From positions 1-62,177 of the forward strand of contig CAMYOG010000021.1 of assembly GCA_947259925.1 (NCBI GenBank): a stretch of DNA of 62,177 nucleotides, written 5' to 3'. Position numbers and translations under genes: made by a program. Within the stretch, counting starts at the first letter, position 1. Every line of letters starts with the position of its first letter. Source of the stretch: Thermoanaerobaculia bacterium (lineage in GTDB: Bacteria; Acidobacteriota; Thermoanaerobaculia; Multivoradales; JAHEKO01). Under the pieces are notes generated by a model, which saw only the letters and a list, made by a program, of their open reading frames with translations, did not search any database and was not told where the DNA came from. This document shows positions 25,865 through 34,062 of the stretch, in pieces.

Positions 25865-26757
25865 ATCCCGATCTGGTGCGTGACCCCCTGCCGATACCCG
25901 AGCATCCCGTCACTCCCTACCTGCGGATGGAGCGCATCCCGCACGTATGGTGTCCGGGCTGTGGCATCGGCACGGTAGTGAAGTGTTTCGCCTCGGCGCT
26001 CGAGCGGACCGGCGTCGACCTGGAGAAGGTCTCGGTGGTGTCGGGCATCGGCTGCTCGGGACGGACCGCCGGCTACCTCCGGCTCGACGGCTTCCACACC
26101 ACCCACGGCCGGGCGATCCCGTTCGCTACCGGCCTCAAGCTCGGACGTCCGGAGCTGCTGGTGAGCGTGGTGTCGGGCGACGGCGATCTGGTCGGCATCG
26201 GTGGCAACCACTTCATCCACGCGGCGCGGCGCAATCTCGACCTGCTGGTCATCCTGATCAACAACTTCATCTACGGTATGACCGGCGGCCAGAACGCTCC
26301 GACCACGCCGTTGATGGCGCGCTCCTCGACGATGCCGTTCGGCAACTTCGAGCCGCCGTTCAACCTGCCACACCTGGCGGCATCGAGCGGCGCGCCCTAT
26401 GTCGCCCGCTGGACCTGCCTACACATCCGCCGGCTCACCTGGGCGATCGAAGAGGCGATCCAGCGCAAGGGCTTCCGCTTCATAGAAGTGATCGCACCCT
26501 GTCCGACGCTCTACTCACGCCTCAACAAGCTCGGTACCGGGCTGAGCGGGATGCGCTTCTACCACGACAAAGCCGAGATCCGGCACGGTGCCGACACGCG
26601 CGAGGTGGCGATCGGCTTCCAGGAGCCGATCATCTGCGGCAAGTTCGTCGACGAGGAGCGACCGACCTTCAACGAGCTGATGGACTCGCACTACGGCAAG
26701 GTGCTGGGCGAGAAGTACGTGCCGATGCCGGCGGAGGGGGGATACCTCCATGGGTAA
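25861..26757 (+). CDS. korB: 2-oxoglutarate:ferredoxin oxidoreductase beta subunit
   Basis: KorB carries thiamine diphosphate and the proximal Fe-S ligands. The 298 residues show WCPGCGIGTVVKCFASAL (Cys ligands), SGIGCSGRTAGYL (third Cys), the ThDP/Mg motif VVSGDGDLVGIGGNHFIHAARRN and the loop NNFIYGMTGGQNAPTTP, all hallmarks of KorB-type subunits. PCPTLYSRLNK near residue 218 supplies the fourth Cys region. It overlaps korA by four and korC by eight bases, and a strong GGAGGGGGG inside its 3' end serves korC. Confidence 0.93.
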   Translation: MNPDLVRDPLPIPEHPVTPYLRMERIPHVWCPGCGIGTVVKCFASALERTGVDLEKVSVVSGIGCSGRTAGYLRLDGFHTTHGRAIPFATGLKLGRPELLVSVVSGDGDLVGIGGNHFIHAARRNLDLLVILINNFIYGMTGGQNAPTTPLMARSSTMPFGNFEPPFNLPHLAASSGAPYVARWTCLHIRRLTWAIEEAIQRKGFRFIEVIAPCPTLYSRLNKLGTGLSGMRFYHDKAEIRHGADTREVAIGFQEPIICGKFVDEERPTFNELMDSHYGKVLGEKYVPMPAEGGYLHG

Positions 26758-27373
26758 GGAACGGGATCAGTCTGAGCGCACTCCGGGGCGGATCGAGATC
26801 CGGATCACCGGCTTCGGCGGTCAGGGCGTGGTGCTGGCCGGGCACATCATCGGCTGCGCCTGCGCGATCCACGCCGACAAGCAGGCGACCCTGATCCAGA
26901 GCTTCGGTCCCGAAGCTCGCGGCTCGGCCTGTAGCGCCACCCTGGCGGTGTCCGACGGCGAGATCTTCTATCCGTACATCCGGCGCAACGACATCTTCGT
27001 CGCCATGTCCAGCGAGGGCTACGAGAAGTACCACCACGAGCTGCGCGACGATGGCATGCTGATCTACGAGCAGGATCTGGTCCATCCGACCTTCAAGCCG
27101 GGCCAGAAGGCGGCCGGCGTGCCGTCGACCCGCATCGCCGAGTCGCTCGGCCGGGCGATCGTCCAGAACATCGTCATGGTCGGTTTCTTCGCCGGCGTCA
27201 CCCGGCTGGTGCCCGAGGAGGCGATGCGCGAGGCGGTGCTCGGCTCGGTGCCGGCGGGAACCGAGGAGCTCAACCTGAAGGCGTTCTCGGCGGGCCTCGA
27301 CTACGCGCGGCGGGAAATCACCACGCCGACGCTCGATCTGAAGCGGCCGCCCGCGGAGGGGGTGCCGGCATGA
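26750..27373 (+). CDS. korC: 2-oxoglutarate:ferredoxin oxidoreductase gamma subunit
   Basis: This 207-residue gamma subunit has the family start IEIRITGFGGQGVVLAGHIIG and QSFGPEARGSACSATLAVSDGEI, which shape the CoA-binding/structural domain of 2-oxoacid:acceptor oxidoreductases. It completes the KorABCD complex. The ATG at 26750 lies inside the last codons of korB with GGAGGGGGG eight bases upstream. Its stop overlaps the next flavoprotein gene by ATGA, so the dehydrogenase is translationally tied to the downstream electron-transfer genes. Confidence 0.92.
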   Translation: MGKERDQSERTPGRIEIRITGFGGQGVVLAGHIIGCACAIHADKQATLIQSFGPEARGSACSATLAVSDGEIFYPYIRRNDIFVAMSSEGYEKYHHELRDDGMLIYEQDLVHPTFKPGQKAAGVPSTRIAESLGRAIVQNIVMVGFFAGVTRLVPEEAMREAVLGSVPAGTEELNLKAFSAGLDYARREITTPTLDLKRPPAEGVPA

Positions 27374-29658
27374 CCGTCGCCTGGGAGAACGCCAGCCTGC
27401 TGGCTCGCTCGCTCCAGTCCGGACCCCTCACCCTGCATGCGGTCCCCCCGGCTCCCTGCACCCAGGCGTGCCCAGCGGGGATCAACGTCAAGGCCTATGT
27501 CTCGCTGATCGCCGAGGGGCGCTTCTCGGAGGCGCTCGAGGTGGTGCGGGAGCGCTGCCCCCTGCCGGGTATCTGTGGGCGCATCTGCCACCACCCGTGC
27601 GAGACCGCCTGCTTGCGCGGCGACCTCGACGAGCCGATCGCCATTCGCGCGCTCAAGCGGTTCATCGCCGACGTCGAGCTCGACATCGCCGACCCGCCGG
27701 CGGCGATACTGCCCGAGCGCCCCGAGTCGGTCGCGGTGGTCGGCGCCGGGCCGGCCGGTATCACCGCAGCCTACGATCTGGCCCGAGCGGGCTACCCGGT
27801 CACGGTCTTCGAGTCAGAGCCGGAGCCGGGCGGCATGCTGCGCTACGGGATCGCCGACTACCGGCTCCCGACCGACGTGCTGGATCACGAGATCGAGGTG
27901 ATCCGCAGAGCGGGCGTGCAGTTCCGGACCGACTGCCGCATCGGTCGCGAGATGACCCTCACCGAATTGCTCGAAGGCGGCTACTCGGCGGTGCTCCTGA
28001 CCGTGGGAGCACAGTTCGGTCGCGGGCTCCGCCTGACCGACGAAGAGTGCCCCGAGATCCAGGACGCGCTGAGCTTTCTGCGACGGGTGAACCGGGGAGA
28101 GCGGGAGCCGCTCGGTGGCCGGGTGGTGGTGATCGGCGGCGGCTCGACCGCGGTCGAAGCTGCCCGTACCGCGCTCCGCCTGTTCGCCCGGTCGGTGGAG
28201 ATCGTCTACCGGCGGCACTGGAAAGAGATGCCGGCGTCGGCCGAGGAGGTCGAGATGGCCCGCCAGGAGGGCGTCAACGTGCGCTACCTGAGGTCGCCGG
28301 TGCGGGCGGAGATCGAGAACGGCCGGCTGCGCGGGCTCACCTGCCTCGATGTCGCCCTGGGCGAGCCCGATGCGAGCGGCCGGCGGCGTCCGATTCCGAT
28401 CCCCGGCACCGAGTCGCTGATCGAGGCCGATCTCGTCCTGCTCGCCGTCGGTCAGGAGGCCGACCTGAGCTTCCTGCCCGACGACACCCGGGAGCGGCTG
28501 GAGCGTCGCGACCGGCTGAGCGCCGAGCCGGCGACCCTGATGACCAAGCTCCACGGCGTCTTCGCCGCCGGTGACGTGGTGACCGGGCCGGCGACGGTGA
28601 TCGACGCGATCGCCGCGGGCCACCGCGCCGCCCAGTCGATCGTGCGGTTCCTGACCACCGGCGACTCCGACCCCGACCAGCAAGCCCGGGCGCCGGAGCC
28701 GCCTACCGAGTACGGGCTCCCCGACACGCCCGCCGAGCACGCGGAGCGGATGGCGCCGCCGATCGAGCGGCCGGTCGCCGGCCGCGAATTCACCGAGACC
28801 GAGCTGGCGTTCTCGCCCGAGCTGGCGCTCACCGAGGCGCAACGCTGTCTGCGTTGCGGACCGTGCAGCGAGTGTCGGATCTGCGCCTCGTCGTGCGGAC
28901 GCCGACACATCTGGCTCCGTCTACCCGGCGAAGGGACCGACGAGCCGGTCCTGCAGCTGATCCGTGCGCCCAGCTCGACGGCGCTGGCGCTCGAGTCGGA
29001 AGTGGCGGCCGGCCACCTGCTCGATGGCGAGGGGTTCCGGAGCATCGAGCTGATCCCGGCCCGGGTACGCATGGTCGAGGAGCTCTGCCGGGGCTGCGCC
29101 CGCTGTGTCGAGGTCTGCGGCTTCGACGCGATCCTGTTCGTTCACCCCGGCGATCCCGAATCCAAGGTGCAGGTCGACCCGGCGCTCTGCCGGGGCTGCA
29201 ACCTCTGTCTGGCCGCCTGCCCGACCGATGCCGTCCTGCCCGATCTGCCCACGACCTCCCCCGCCGAGCTGCTGCCGCGGGGTGACCGGGAGGCCGCGAC
29301 GCCGAAGGAAGGTCCGACCGTCCTGGTCGCCTGCCGGCAGCGGGCCGCCGAGCTCGGACCCCGGCTCGAGCAGCTCGGCGGCGAGGCCGTACCGCTCTGG
29401 CTGCGCTGCGCGGGCGAGGTCGACGCTGGCACCCTGCTCGATCTCTACGAGCGCGGCGCCCAGCGGATCGTGCTCGCCGGGTGCGCGACCGACCACTGCC
29501 GCTACGGTCGCGGCACCCGCCTGGCGGCCGTCCAGGCGGCTCGGGCGCAGACCATCCTGCGGCTGCTCGGCGCCGATCACGAGCGAATCGTCACCGACTG
29601 GCCACCGACGGAAGAGCAGCCGGTCACCCTGGCGGCCGGTACGGGAGGTGCGGCATGA
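27370..29658 (+). CDS. NAD(P)-linked FAD/Fe-S oxidoreductase with C-terminal FlpD-like domain
   Basis: This 762-residue protein joins several electron-transfer modules. Residues ~25-105 form the GltD/NfnB-type Fe-S domain (APCTQACPAGINVKAY, CPLPGICGRICHHPCETAC). Residues ~118-445 are the two-dinucleotide-fold flavoprotein (VVGAGPAGITAAYDL for FAD, VIGGGSTAVEAARTAL for NAD(P)H, GVFAAGDVVTGPATVIDAIAAG). Residues ~490-515 hold CLRCGPCSECRICASSC. A two-cluster ferredoxin follows (LCRGCARCVEVCG, LCRGCNLCLAACP). The last ~110 residues resemble FlpD/MvhD, the adaptor that passes electrons to HdrA. It would connect NAD(P)H to ferredoxin/Hdr chemistry, as NfnB does. It overlaps both neighbours by ATGA. 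Confidence 0.88.
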   Translation: MTVAWENASLLARSLQSGPLTLHAVPPAPCTQACPAGINVKAYVSLIAEGRFSEALEVVRERCPLPGICGRICHHPCETACLRGDLDEPIAIRALKRFIADVELDIADPPAAILPERPESVAVVGAGPAGITAAYDLARAGYPVTVFESEPEPGGMLRYGIADYRLPTDVLDHEIEVIRRAGVQFRTDCRIGREMTLTELLEGGYSAVLLTVGAQFGRGLRLTDEECPEIQDALSFLRRVNRGEREPLGGRVVVIGGGSTAVEAARTALRLFARSVEIVYRRHWKEMPASAEEVEMARQEGVNVRYLRSPVRAEIENGRLRGLTCLDVALGEPDASGRRRPIPIPGTESLIEADLVLLAVGQEADLSFLPDDTRERLERRDRLSAEPATLMTKLHGVFAAGDVVTGPATVIDAIAAGHRAAQSIVRFLTTGDSDPDQQARAPEPPTEYGLPDTPAEHAERMAPPIERPVAGREFTETELAFSPELALTEAQRCLRCGPCSECRICASSCGRRHIWLRLPGEGTDEPVLQLIRAPSSTALALESEVAAGHLLDGEGFRSIELIPARVRMVEELCRGCARCVEVCGFDAILFVHPGDPESKVQVDPALCRGCNLCLAACPTDAVLPDLPTTSPAELLPRGDREAATPKEGPTVLVACRQRAAELGPRLEQLGGEAVPLWLRCAGEVDAGTLLDLYERGAQRIVLAGCATDHCRYGRGTRLAAVQAARAQTILRLLGADHERIVTDWPPTEEQPVTLAAGTGGAA

Positions 29659-30821
29659 CCCTGGCCGAGCTCAGACGCACGAGCGCCGCCAACCTGTGCG
29701 TGGAGTGCGGCAAGTGCAGCACGCTCTGTCCGCTCGCCGCCGTCGCCGACTACTCTGCCTCACGGGTGGCCGCGATTCGCGACCCGGAAGCCGAGCTGCT
29801 GCGCCAGGCGGGCGCGGTACAGCGCTGCCTGACCTGCGCGCTGTGCGAGATCCGCTGTCCCCAGGGCGTCCGCTTCAGCGATTTCGTGCGCGGCCTGAGG
29901 CCGGACATCCCGGCCGAGCTCCGCCACCCCTGTCCCCACGGCGAAGCTCTGCAGGCGGCCGCGCGACTGATGGCGCGCGGCGACGAGATCGACCGCGACC
30001 TCTCCTGGCTCGACGACGGCCTACGCGTCGCCGACGAGGGTGAGCTGGCGCTGTTCGTCGGCTGCCTGCCGCTCTTCGACGTGATCTTCGAGGAGGAGCT
30101 GGGCCTCCGCTCGCTCGACATCGCGCGCGCCGCGATCCGCCTGCTCAACCGGCTCGATATCGAGCCGGTGTTGGTGCACGACGAGCGCTGCTGCGGCCAC
30201 GACCTGCTCTGGAGCGGCGACCGCGAAGGGTTCGAAGCGCTGGCGGCGGCGAACGCCCAGGCGTTCCAGACCAAGGGGGTCCAGCGGATCCTCACCACCT
30301 GCGCCGAGTGCTGCCGCACCTGGCGGCTCGACTACCCCGGCGTGACCGACGGCTACCGTCCGCAGGTACAACACCTGGCGGAGTTCGTCGCCGAGAAGCT
30401 CGACGCCGGCGAGCTCGAGGCGACCGGCGAGAGCGACGGCACCGTCACCTACCACGATCCCTGCCGTCTCGGACGGCAGCTGGAGATCTTCGAGGCGCCC
30501 CGGCGGCTGCTACGCGAGACCGCCGACGAGCGGTTCGTCGAGATGGAGCATTCCGGCGCCGATGCGCTCTGCTGCGGCAGCCCGGGCTTCGTCCGCTGCG
30601 ACGCCGCTTCGCGCGCCCTGCAGGTCGAGCGGCTCGGCGGTGCCGCGGCGGCCGGCGCCGATCGCATGCTCACCGCTTGTCCCAAGTGCTTGATCCACTT
30701 CACCTGTACTCAGAGCGAGGACCGCAGGCTCGGCCGGCAGATGCCCCCGGTAGAGGTCGAGGACCTGACCGTCTTCGCCGCCGACCGGCTCACGCCTCGG
30801 ATTCAAGGAGAAGCGCAATGA
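29655..30821 (+). CDS. HdrD-like Fe-S/CCG-domain protein (HdrC-HdrB fusion type)
   Basis: The 388-residue protein begins with a two-cluster ferredoxin (CVECGKCSTLCP and CLTCALCEIRCP), the HdrC-like part, and continues with two Cys-rich CCG domains (VHDERCCGHDLLW and ADALCCGSPGFVRC, plus YHDPCRLGR), the HdrB/glycolate-oxidase GlpC-like part. In heterodisulfide reductases such domains hold non-cubane Fe-S clusters that reduce a disulfide; in other relatives they oxidise lactate or glycolate with a partner flavoprotein. Here it lies directly before hdrA with an ATGA overlap, so it is probably the disulfide- or quinone-side subunit of the Hdr-like complex. The physiological substrate is unknown. 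Confidence 0.88.
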   Translation: MTLAELRRTSAANLCVECGKCSTLCPLAAVADYSASRVAAIRDPEAELLRQAGAVQRCLTCALCEIRCPQGVRFSDFVRGLRPDIPAELRHPCPHGEALQAAARLMARGDEIDRDLSWLDDGLRVADEGELALFVGCLPLFDVIFEEELGLRSLDIARAAIRLLNRLDIEPVLVHDERCCGHDLLWSGDREGFEALAAANAQAFQTKGVQRILTTCAECCRTWRLDYPGVTDGYRPQVQHLAEFVAEKLDAGELEATGESDGTVTYHDPCRLGRQLEIFEAPRRLLRETADERFVEMEHSGADALCCGSPGFVRCDAASRALQVERLGGAAAAGADRMLTACPKCLIHFTCTQSEDRRLGRQMPPVEVEDLTVFAADRLTPRIQGEAQ

Positions 30822-33337
30822 CTCAAGAGTCCCTTCGAATCGGAGTCTTCGTCTGCGATTGCGGCATGAACATCGCCGGTACGGTAGATACCGAGGCGCT
30901 CGCCACCTTTGCCGCCGAGCTGCCGGACGTCGTCACCGTCGTCCGCAATCGCTATACCTGCGCCGAGCCGGGCCAGCAGGAGATCCAGAAGGCGATCAAG
31001 GAGCATCAGCTCGATCGGGTGGTGATCGCGTCGTGCACCCCGAAGATCCACGAACCGACCTTCCGCCGGTGCGTGGAGGAGGCGGGGCTCAACCCCTATC
31101 TGGTCGAGATGGCCAACATCCGGGAGCACTGCAGCTGGGTCCACATGAAGGACCGCAAGGCGGCGACCGACAAGGCCAAGGACCTGGTCCGCAGCGCGAT
31201 CGGCCGGGCGCGCAGGCTGGAAGCACAGGACGAGAAGACCTTCCCGGTCACCGACAGCGCGCTGGTCATCGGCGGCGGGGTGGCGGGGATCCAGGCGGCG
31301 CTCGAGCTGGCCGAGGGCGGCCACCAGGTCTACCTGGTCGAAAAGGAGCCTTCCATAGGCGGGATCATGGCGGCGTTGGACAAGACGTTCCCGACCATGG
31401 ACTGCTCTATATGAATTCTCGGGCCAAAAATGATGGATGCCGGTCGGCATCCCCGCATTGAGCTCCTGGTCAACTCCGAAGTCGAAGACGTCACCGGTTT
31501 CGTCGGCAACTACCGGGCCCTCGTCCGCCGCAAGGCGCAGTATGTCGACACCGATGCGTGCAACTCGTGCGCCGAGTGCGCCGAGGTCTGTCCGGTCGTG
31601 GTGCCCGACGAGTACCAGCAGGGGTTCTCGTCGCGCAAGGCGATCTACATGCCGTTCCCGCAGGCGGTGCCCGCTTCCTATTTCCTCGAGGCCGAGAGCT
31701 GTCTCGGCTTCAACCCGATCGCCTGCGGCAAGTGCCTGGAGGTGTGCGAGAAGGAGTGCATCGACTACGACGCGCAGGACGAGCTGCTCGATCTCGAGGT
31801 CGGCACCATCGTCGTCGCCACCGGCATGGATCCCTACGACCCCCGGTCGAACGACGAGTACGGCTACACGCGCTTCCCCAACGTCATCACCAGCATGGAG
31901 TTCGAGCGCCTGATCTGCGCCGGCGGACCGACCGAGGGCGAGTTCCTGCGGCCGTCGGATCGCAAGGTGCCGAGCCGCATCGGCTTCATCCAGTGCGTCG
32001 GCTCGCGCTCCGCCTCGCGCGGCGTCCCCTACTGCTCGAACATCTGCTGCATGAACACCATCAAGCAGTGCCTGCTGCTCGCCGACCACTATCCGGAGAG
32101 CCAGTCGACGGTCTTCTATCTGGACATTCGAGCGTTCGGCAAGGGCTTCGAGGAGCTCTACCGGCGGACTCGTGAGGAAGGCGTGCACTATGTGCGCGGC
32201 CTGCCCGGCCAGGTCGAAGAGGATCCGGTCACGCACGACCTGAAGGTGCGGGTCGAGAACACCCTCTCGGGCCGCATCGAGAGCCACGAGCTCGACATGC
32301 TGGTGCTCGCCACCGGCCTGGTGCCGCGCACGCTCAACGGCAACGGCGACCGGCGAGGTAAGCGCAGCGTCGACGAGATCCTGAGCCTCTCGCACACCTC
32401 GGACGGCTTCGTGATGGAGGCCCATCCCAAGCTCCAACCGGTCGACGCCCCGAGCCGCGGCGTCTACTTCGCCGGCTGCATCGAGGCACCGAAGGACGTC
32501 AAGGACAGCGTCACCCAGGCGGGCGCGGCCGCCGCTCGAGCCGGCAACGTCCTGTCGGCGGGCCAGGTACGCATCGAGGCGATCACCGCCGAGCTGATTC
32601 CGGACATCTGTGCCCAGTGCAAGATCTGCGCGCAGGTCTGCCCGTTCAACGCCATCGTCGAGGCGAGCAAGAAGGACAACCTGTTGCCCGATTTCATCGA
32701 GGCGGCGTGCGCCGGCTGTGGCACCTGCGCCGCCGAGTGCCCGTTCGACGCCATCCACATGCGGCACTTCGCCGACGCCCAGATCACGGCGCAGATCGAG
32801 GCGATCCTGGCCGAAGCCCCGATGCAGAAGATCGTCGCCTTCGCCTGCAACTGGTGCTCCTACGCCGGCGGCGACACCGCCGGCATCTCTCGCCTGCAGT
32901 ACCCGGCTTCGGTACGGCTGATCCGGACGATGTGCAGCGGCCGGGTCGATCAACGGTTCATCTGGCACGCCTTCCGGAGCGGCGCACCGCTGGTCCTGGT
33001 CTCGGGCTGCCACTTCAGCGACTGCCATTACATCGACGCCGTCACCTGGACCCAGCGCCGGGTCGAGAAGGTCTGGACCCGCATGGAGAAGCTCGGAATC
33101 CGTCCGGAGCGCCTGCAGCTCGAATGGATCAGCGCGGCCGAGGGACAGAAGTTCGCGCGCGTCATGCGGGAGCTCGACGAGCTGCTCCGTAAGGTGACCC
33201 CGGAGGAGGTCGCCGAGACCCAGGAGATCCTGGAGCGGGAGGAGGCGAAGGAGCAGAAGAAGAAGGCCGCACAGGCGGCGGCCGCGCTCGCGACGCCGGC
33301 CGAGAGCACGGATCAGGGCCTCGAGAGGAGCGTCTGA
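30818..33337 (+). CDS. hdrA: HdrA with predicted selenocysteine (TGA codon 199), fused to FlpD domain
   Basis: Read through one in-frame TGA at 31412-31414, the gene encodes 839 residues. The N-terminal Cys domain (VFVCDCGMNIAG, VIASCTPKIHEP) leads to the FAD fold (VIGGGVAGIQAALELAEGG, near residue 150). The family motif DCSI-x-ILGPKMMDAGRHP follows, with the TGA at x, where homologues carry Cys or selenocysteine. Fe-S motifs come next (Cys 248/251/254/258; Cys 295/303/306/310), then a C-terminal two-cluster ferredoxin (~598-655). A FlpD/MvhD domain ends the protein (~670-790; FACNWCSYAGGD, MCSGRVD, SGCHFSDCHY). HdrA is the flavin electron-bifurcating subunit of Hdr complexes. A SECIS-like hairpin follows the TGA. 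AAGGAG sits seven bases before the ATG. If not recoded, the gene would be split into two pieces. Confidence 0.9.
31430..31458 (+). promoter_or_regulatory. bacterial SECIS-like hairpin in hdrA
   Basis: Downstream of the TGA (31412-31414) a hairpin has an upper stem GGATGCC/GGCATCC (31435-31441 with 31446-31452, seven perfect pairs), tetraloop GGTC (31442-31445), a small internal loop and a lower stem ATG/CAT (31430-31432 with 31456-31458). Twenty-seven nucleotides separate the TGA from the first loop G, within the spacing seen for bacterial SECIS elements. GGUC is also the loop core of the E. coli fdhF element that SelB binds. Codons here (AAA, GAT, GGT, CGG, CAT) differ from the usual third-position G/C choice, as expected if RNA structure is constrained. 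Confidence 0.85.
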
Positions 33338-33504
33338 TGGCGAGCGAGCAGAAGACCTTCTACTGCCTGCGCTGCGGGGCTCGGTTCCTCGCCGAGCACG
33401 ACCCCAAGCAGGTGTTCGAGAGGAGCTGCCCCGAGTGCGGCAGCAACAGCGTCCGACTGGAGACACCGGCGGCGAAACAGCGAGCCGCGGCCGAAGGAGG
33501 GTAA
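33337..33504 (+). CDS. 55-residue zinc-ribbon-like protein
   Basis: The ATG at 33337 shares a base with the hdrA stop (TGATG), so translation is probably coupled. The peptide contains two CxxC knuckles (FYCLRCGARF and SCPECGSNS) separated by about 20 residues, a rubredoxin or zinc-ribbon pattern, and a basic tail. It could carry Zn as a structural partner or Fe as a rubredoxin-like electron carrier; the knuckles lack the usual rubredoxin CPxCG pair in the first position, so zinc is more likely. It ends three bases before the hemerythrin gene and clearly belongs to the operon. Confidence 0.75.
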   Translation: MASEQKTFYCLRCGARFLAEHDPKQVFERSCPECGSNSVRLETPAAKQRAAAEGG

Positions 33505-33507
33505 GCG

Positions 33508-33978
33508 ATGCCAGTAGCTACGAGAGAGTGGGTCCAGAGAGTGCTCCAGGAGCACCGGGACTTACGGCAGATGCTCAACGAGCTCAGCGGGTTCCTGGAG
33601 GTACCGAGACCGTCGCTGGGGGAGACCGGGTACCACACCTGGGCCGCCGGCCTCTCCGAGCTCCTGGTCAAGCTCCACAACGAGCTCTTCCGGCACTTCC
33701 GCTTCGAGGAAGAGGGCGGCATGATGGACGATCTGGGCCGCGAGCATCCGCGGGCCGAGCGCGCCATCCACGACGTTCTCGAGGAGCACCCGAGCATGCT
33801 CCGGGACACGCGCGGACTGGTGGCCGACACGCTCAAGTACGCGGAGGGCCGCGAGCCCGAGGACCAGGCGCTGCGCCGCCGTGTCCACCGACTGCTCAAC
33901 CAGCTGGCGGAGCACGAGCGCGCCGAGAACGACCTGATTCTCAGCCTCGAGCTGGACGACCTCGGCTCCGCCGACTGA
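33508..33978 (+). CDS. hemerythrin-domain protein
   Basis: The 156-residue product is an all-helical hemerythrin/HHE-type protein. Helix motifs with iron-ligand spacing are seen in QEHRDLRQML, LHNELFRHFRFEEEGG, the EEHPSMLRD segment and AEHERAENDLI. Such proteins bind a di-iron centre and act in oxygen or nitric-oxide sensing or in protecting oxygen-sensitive Fe-S enzymes. It is the last gene of the marR-kor-hdr operon (GGAGGG seven bases upstream of the ATG), where oxygen protection of the Fe-S and selenocysteine proteins is a reasonable inference. The convergent mdh gene ends 84 nt further on. Confidence 0.82.
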   Translation: MPVATREWVQRVLQEHRDLRQMLNELSGFLEVPRPSLGETGYHTWAAGLSELLVKLHNELFRHFRFEEEGGMMDDLGREHPRAERAIHDVLEEHPSMLRDTRGLVADTLKYAEGREPEDQALRRRVHRLLNQLAEHERAENDLILSLELDDLGSAD

Positions 33979-34062
33979 GCGCGCCGGAACGGCCTCGCGC
34001 CGCGGCGGCGCCGGACCGGACCGGGTCACCCCGGCCCTGGCGTCCGACTCCAGCCCGGCTCC

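Noticed and set aside
31412..31414. The TGA in hdrA as a simple nonsense mutation or sequencing error
   Set aside because: Not excluded, but the stop falls exactly on the family's Cys/Sec position, both sides remain fully conserved, and a SECIS-type hairpin with GGUC loop follows at the right distance.
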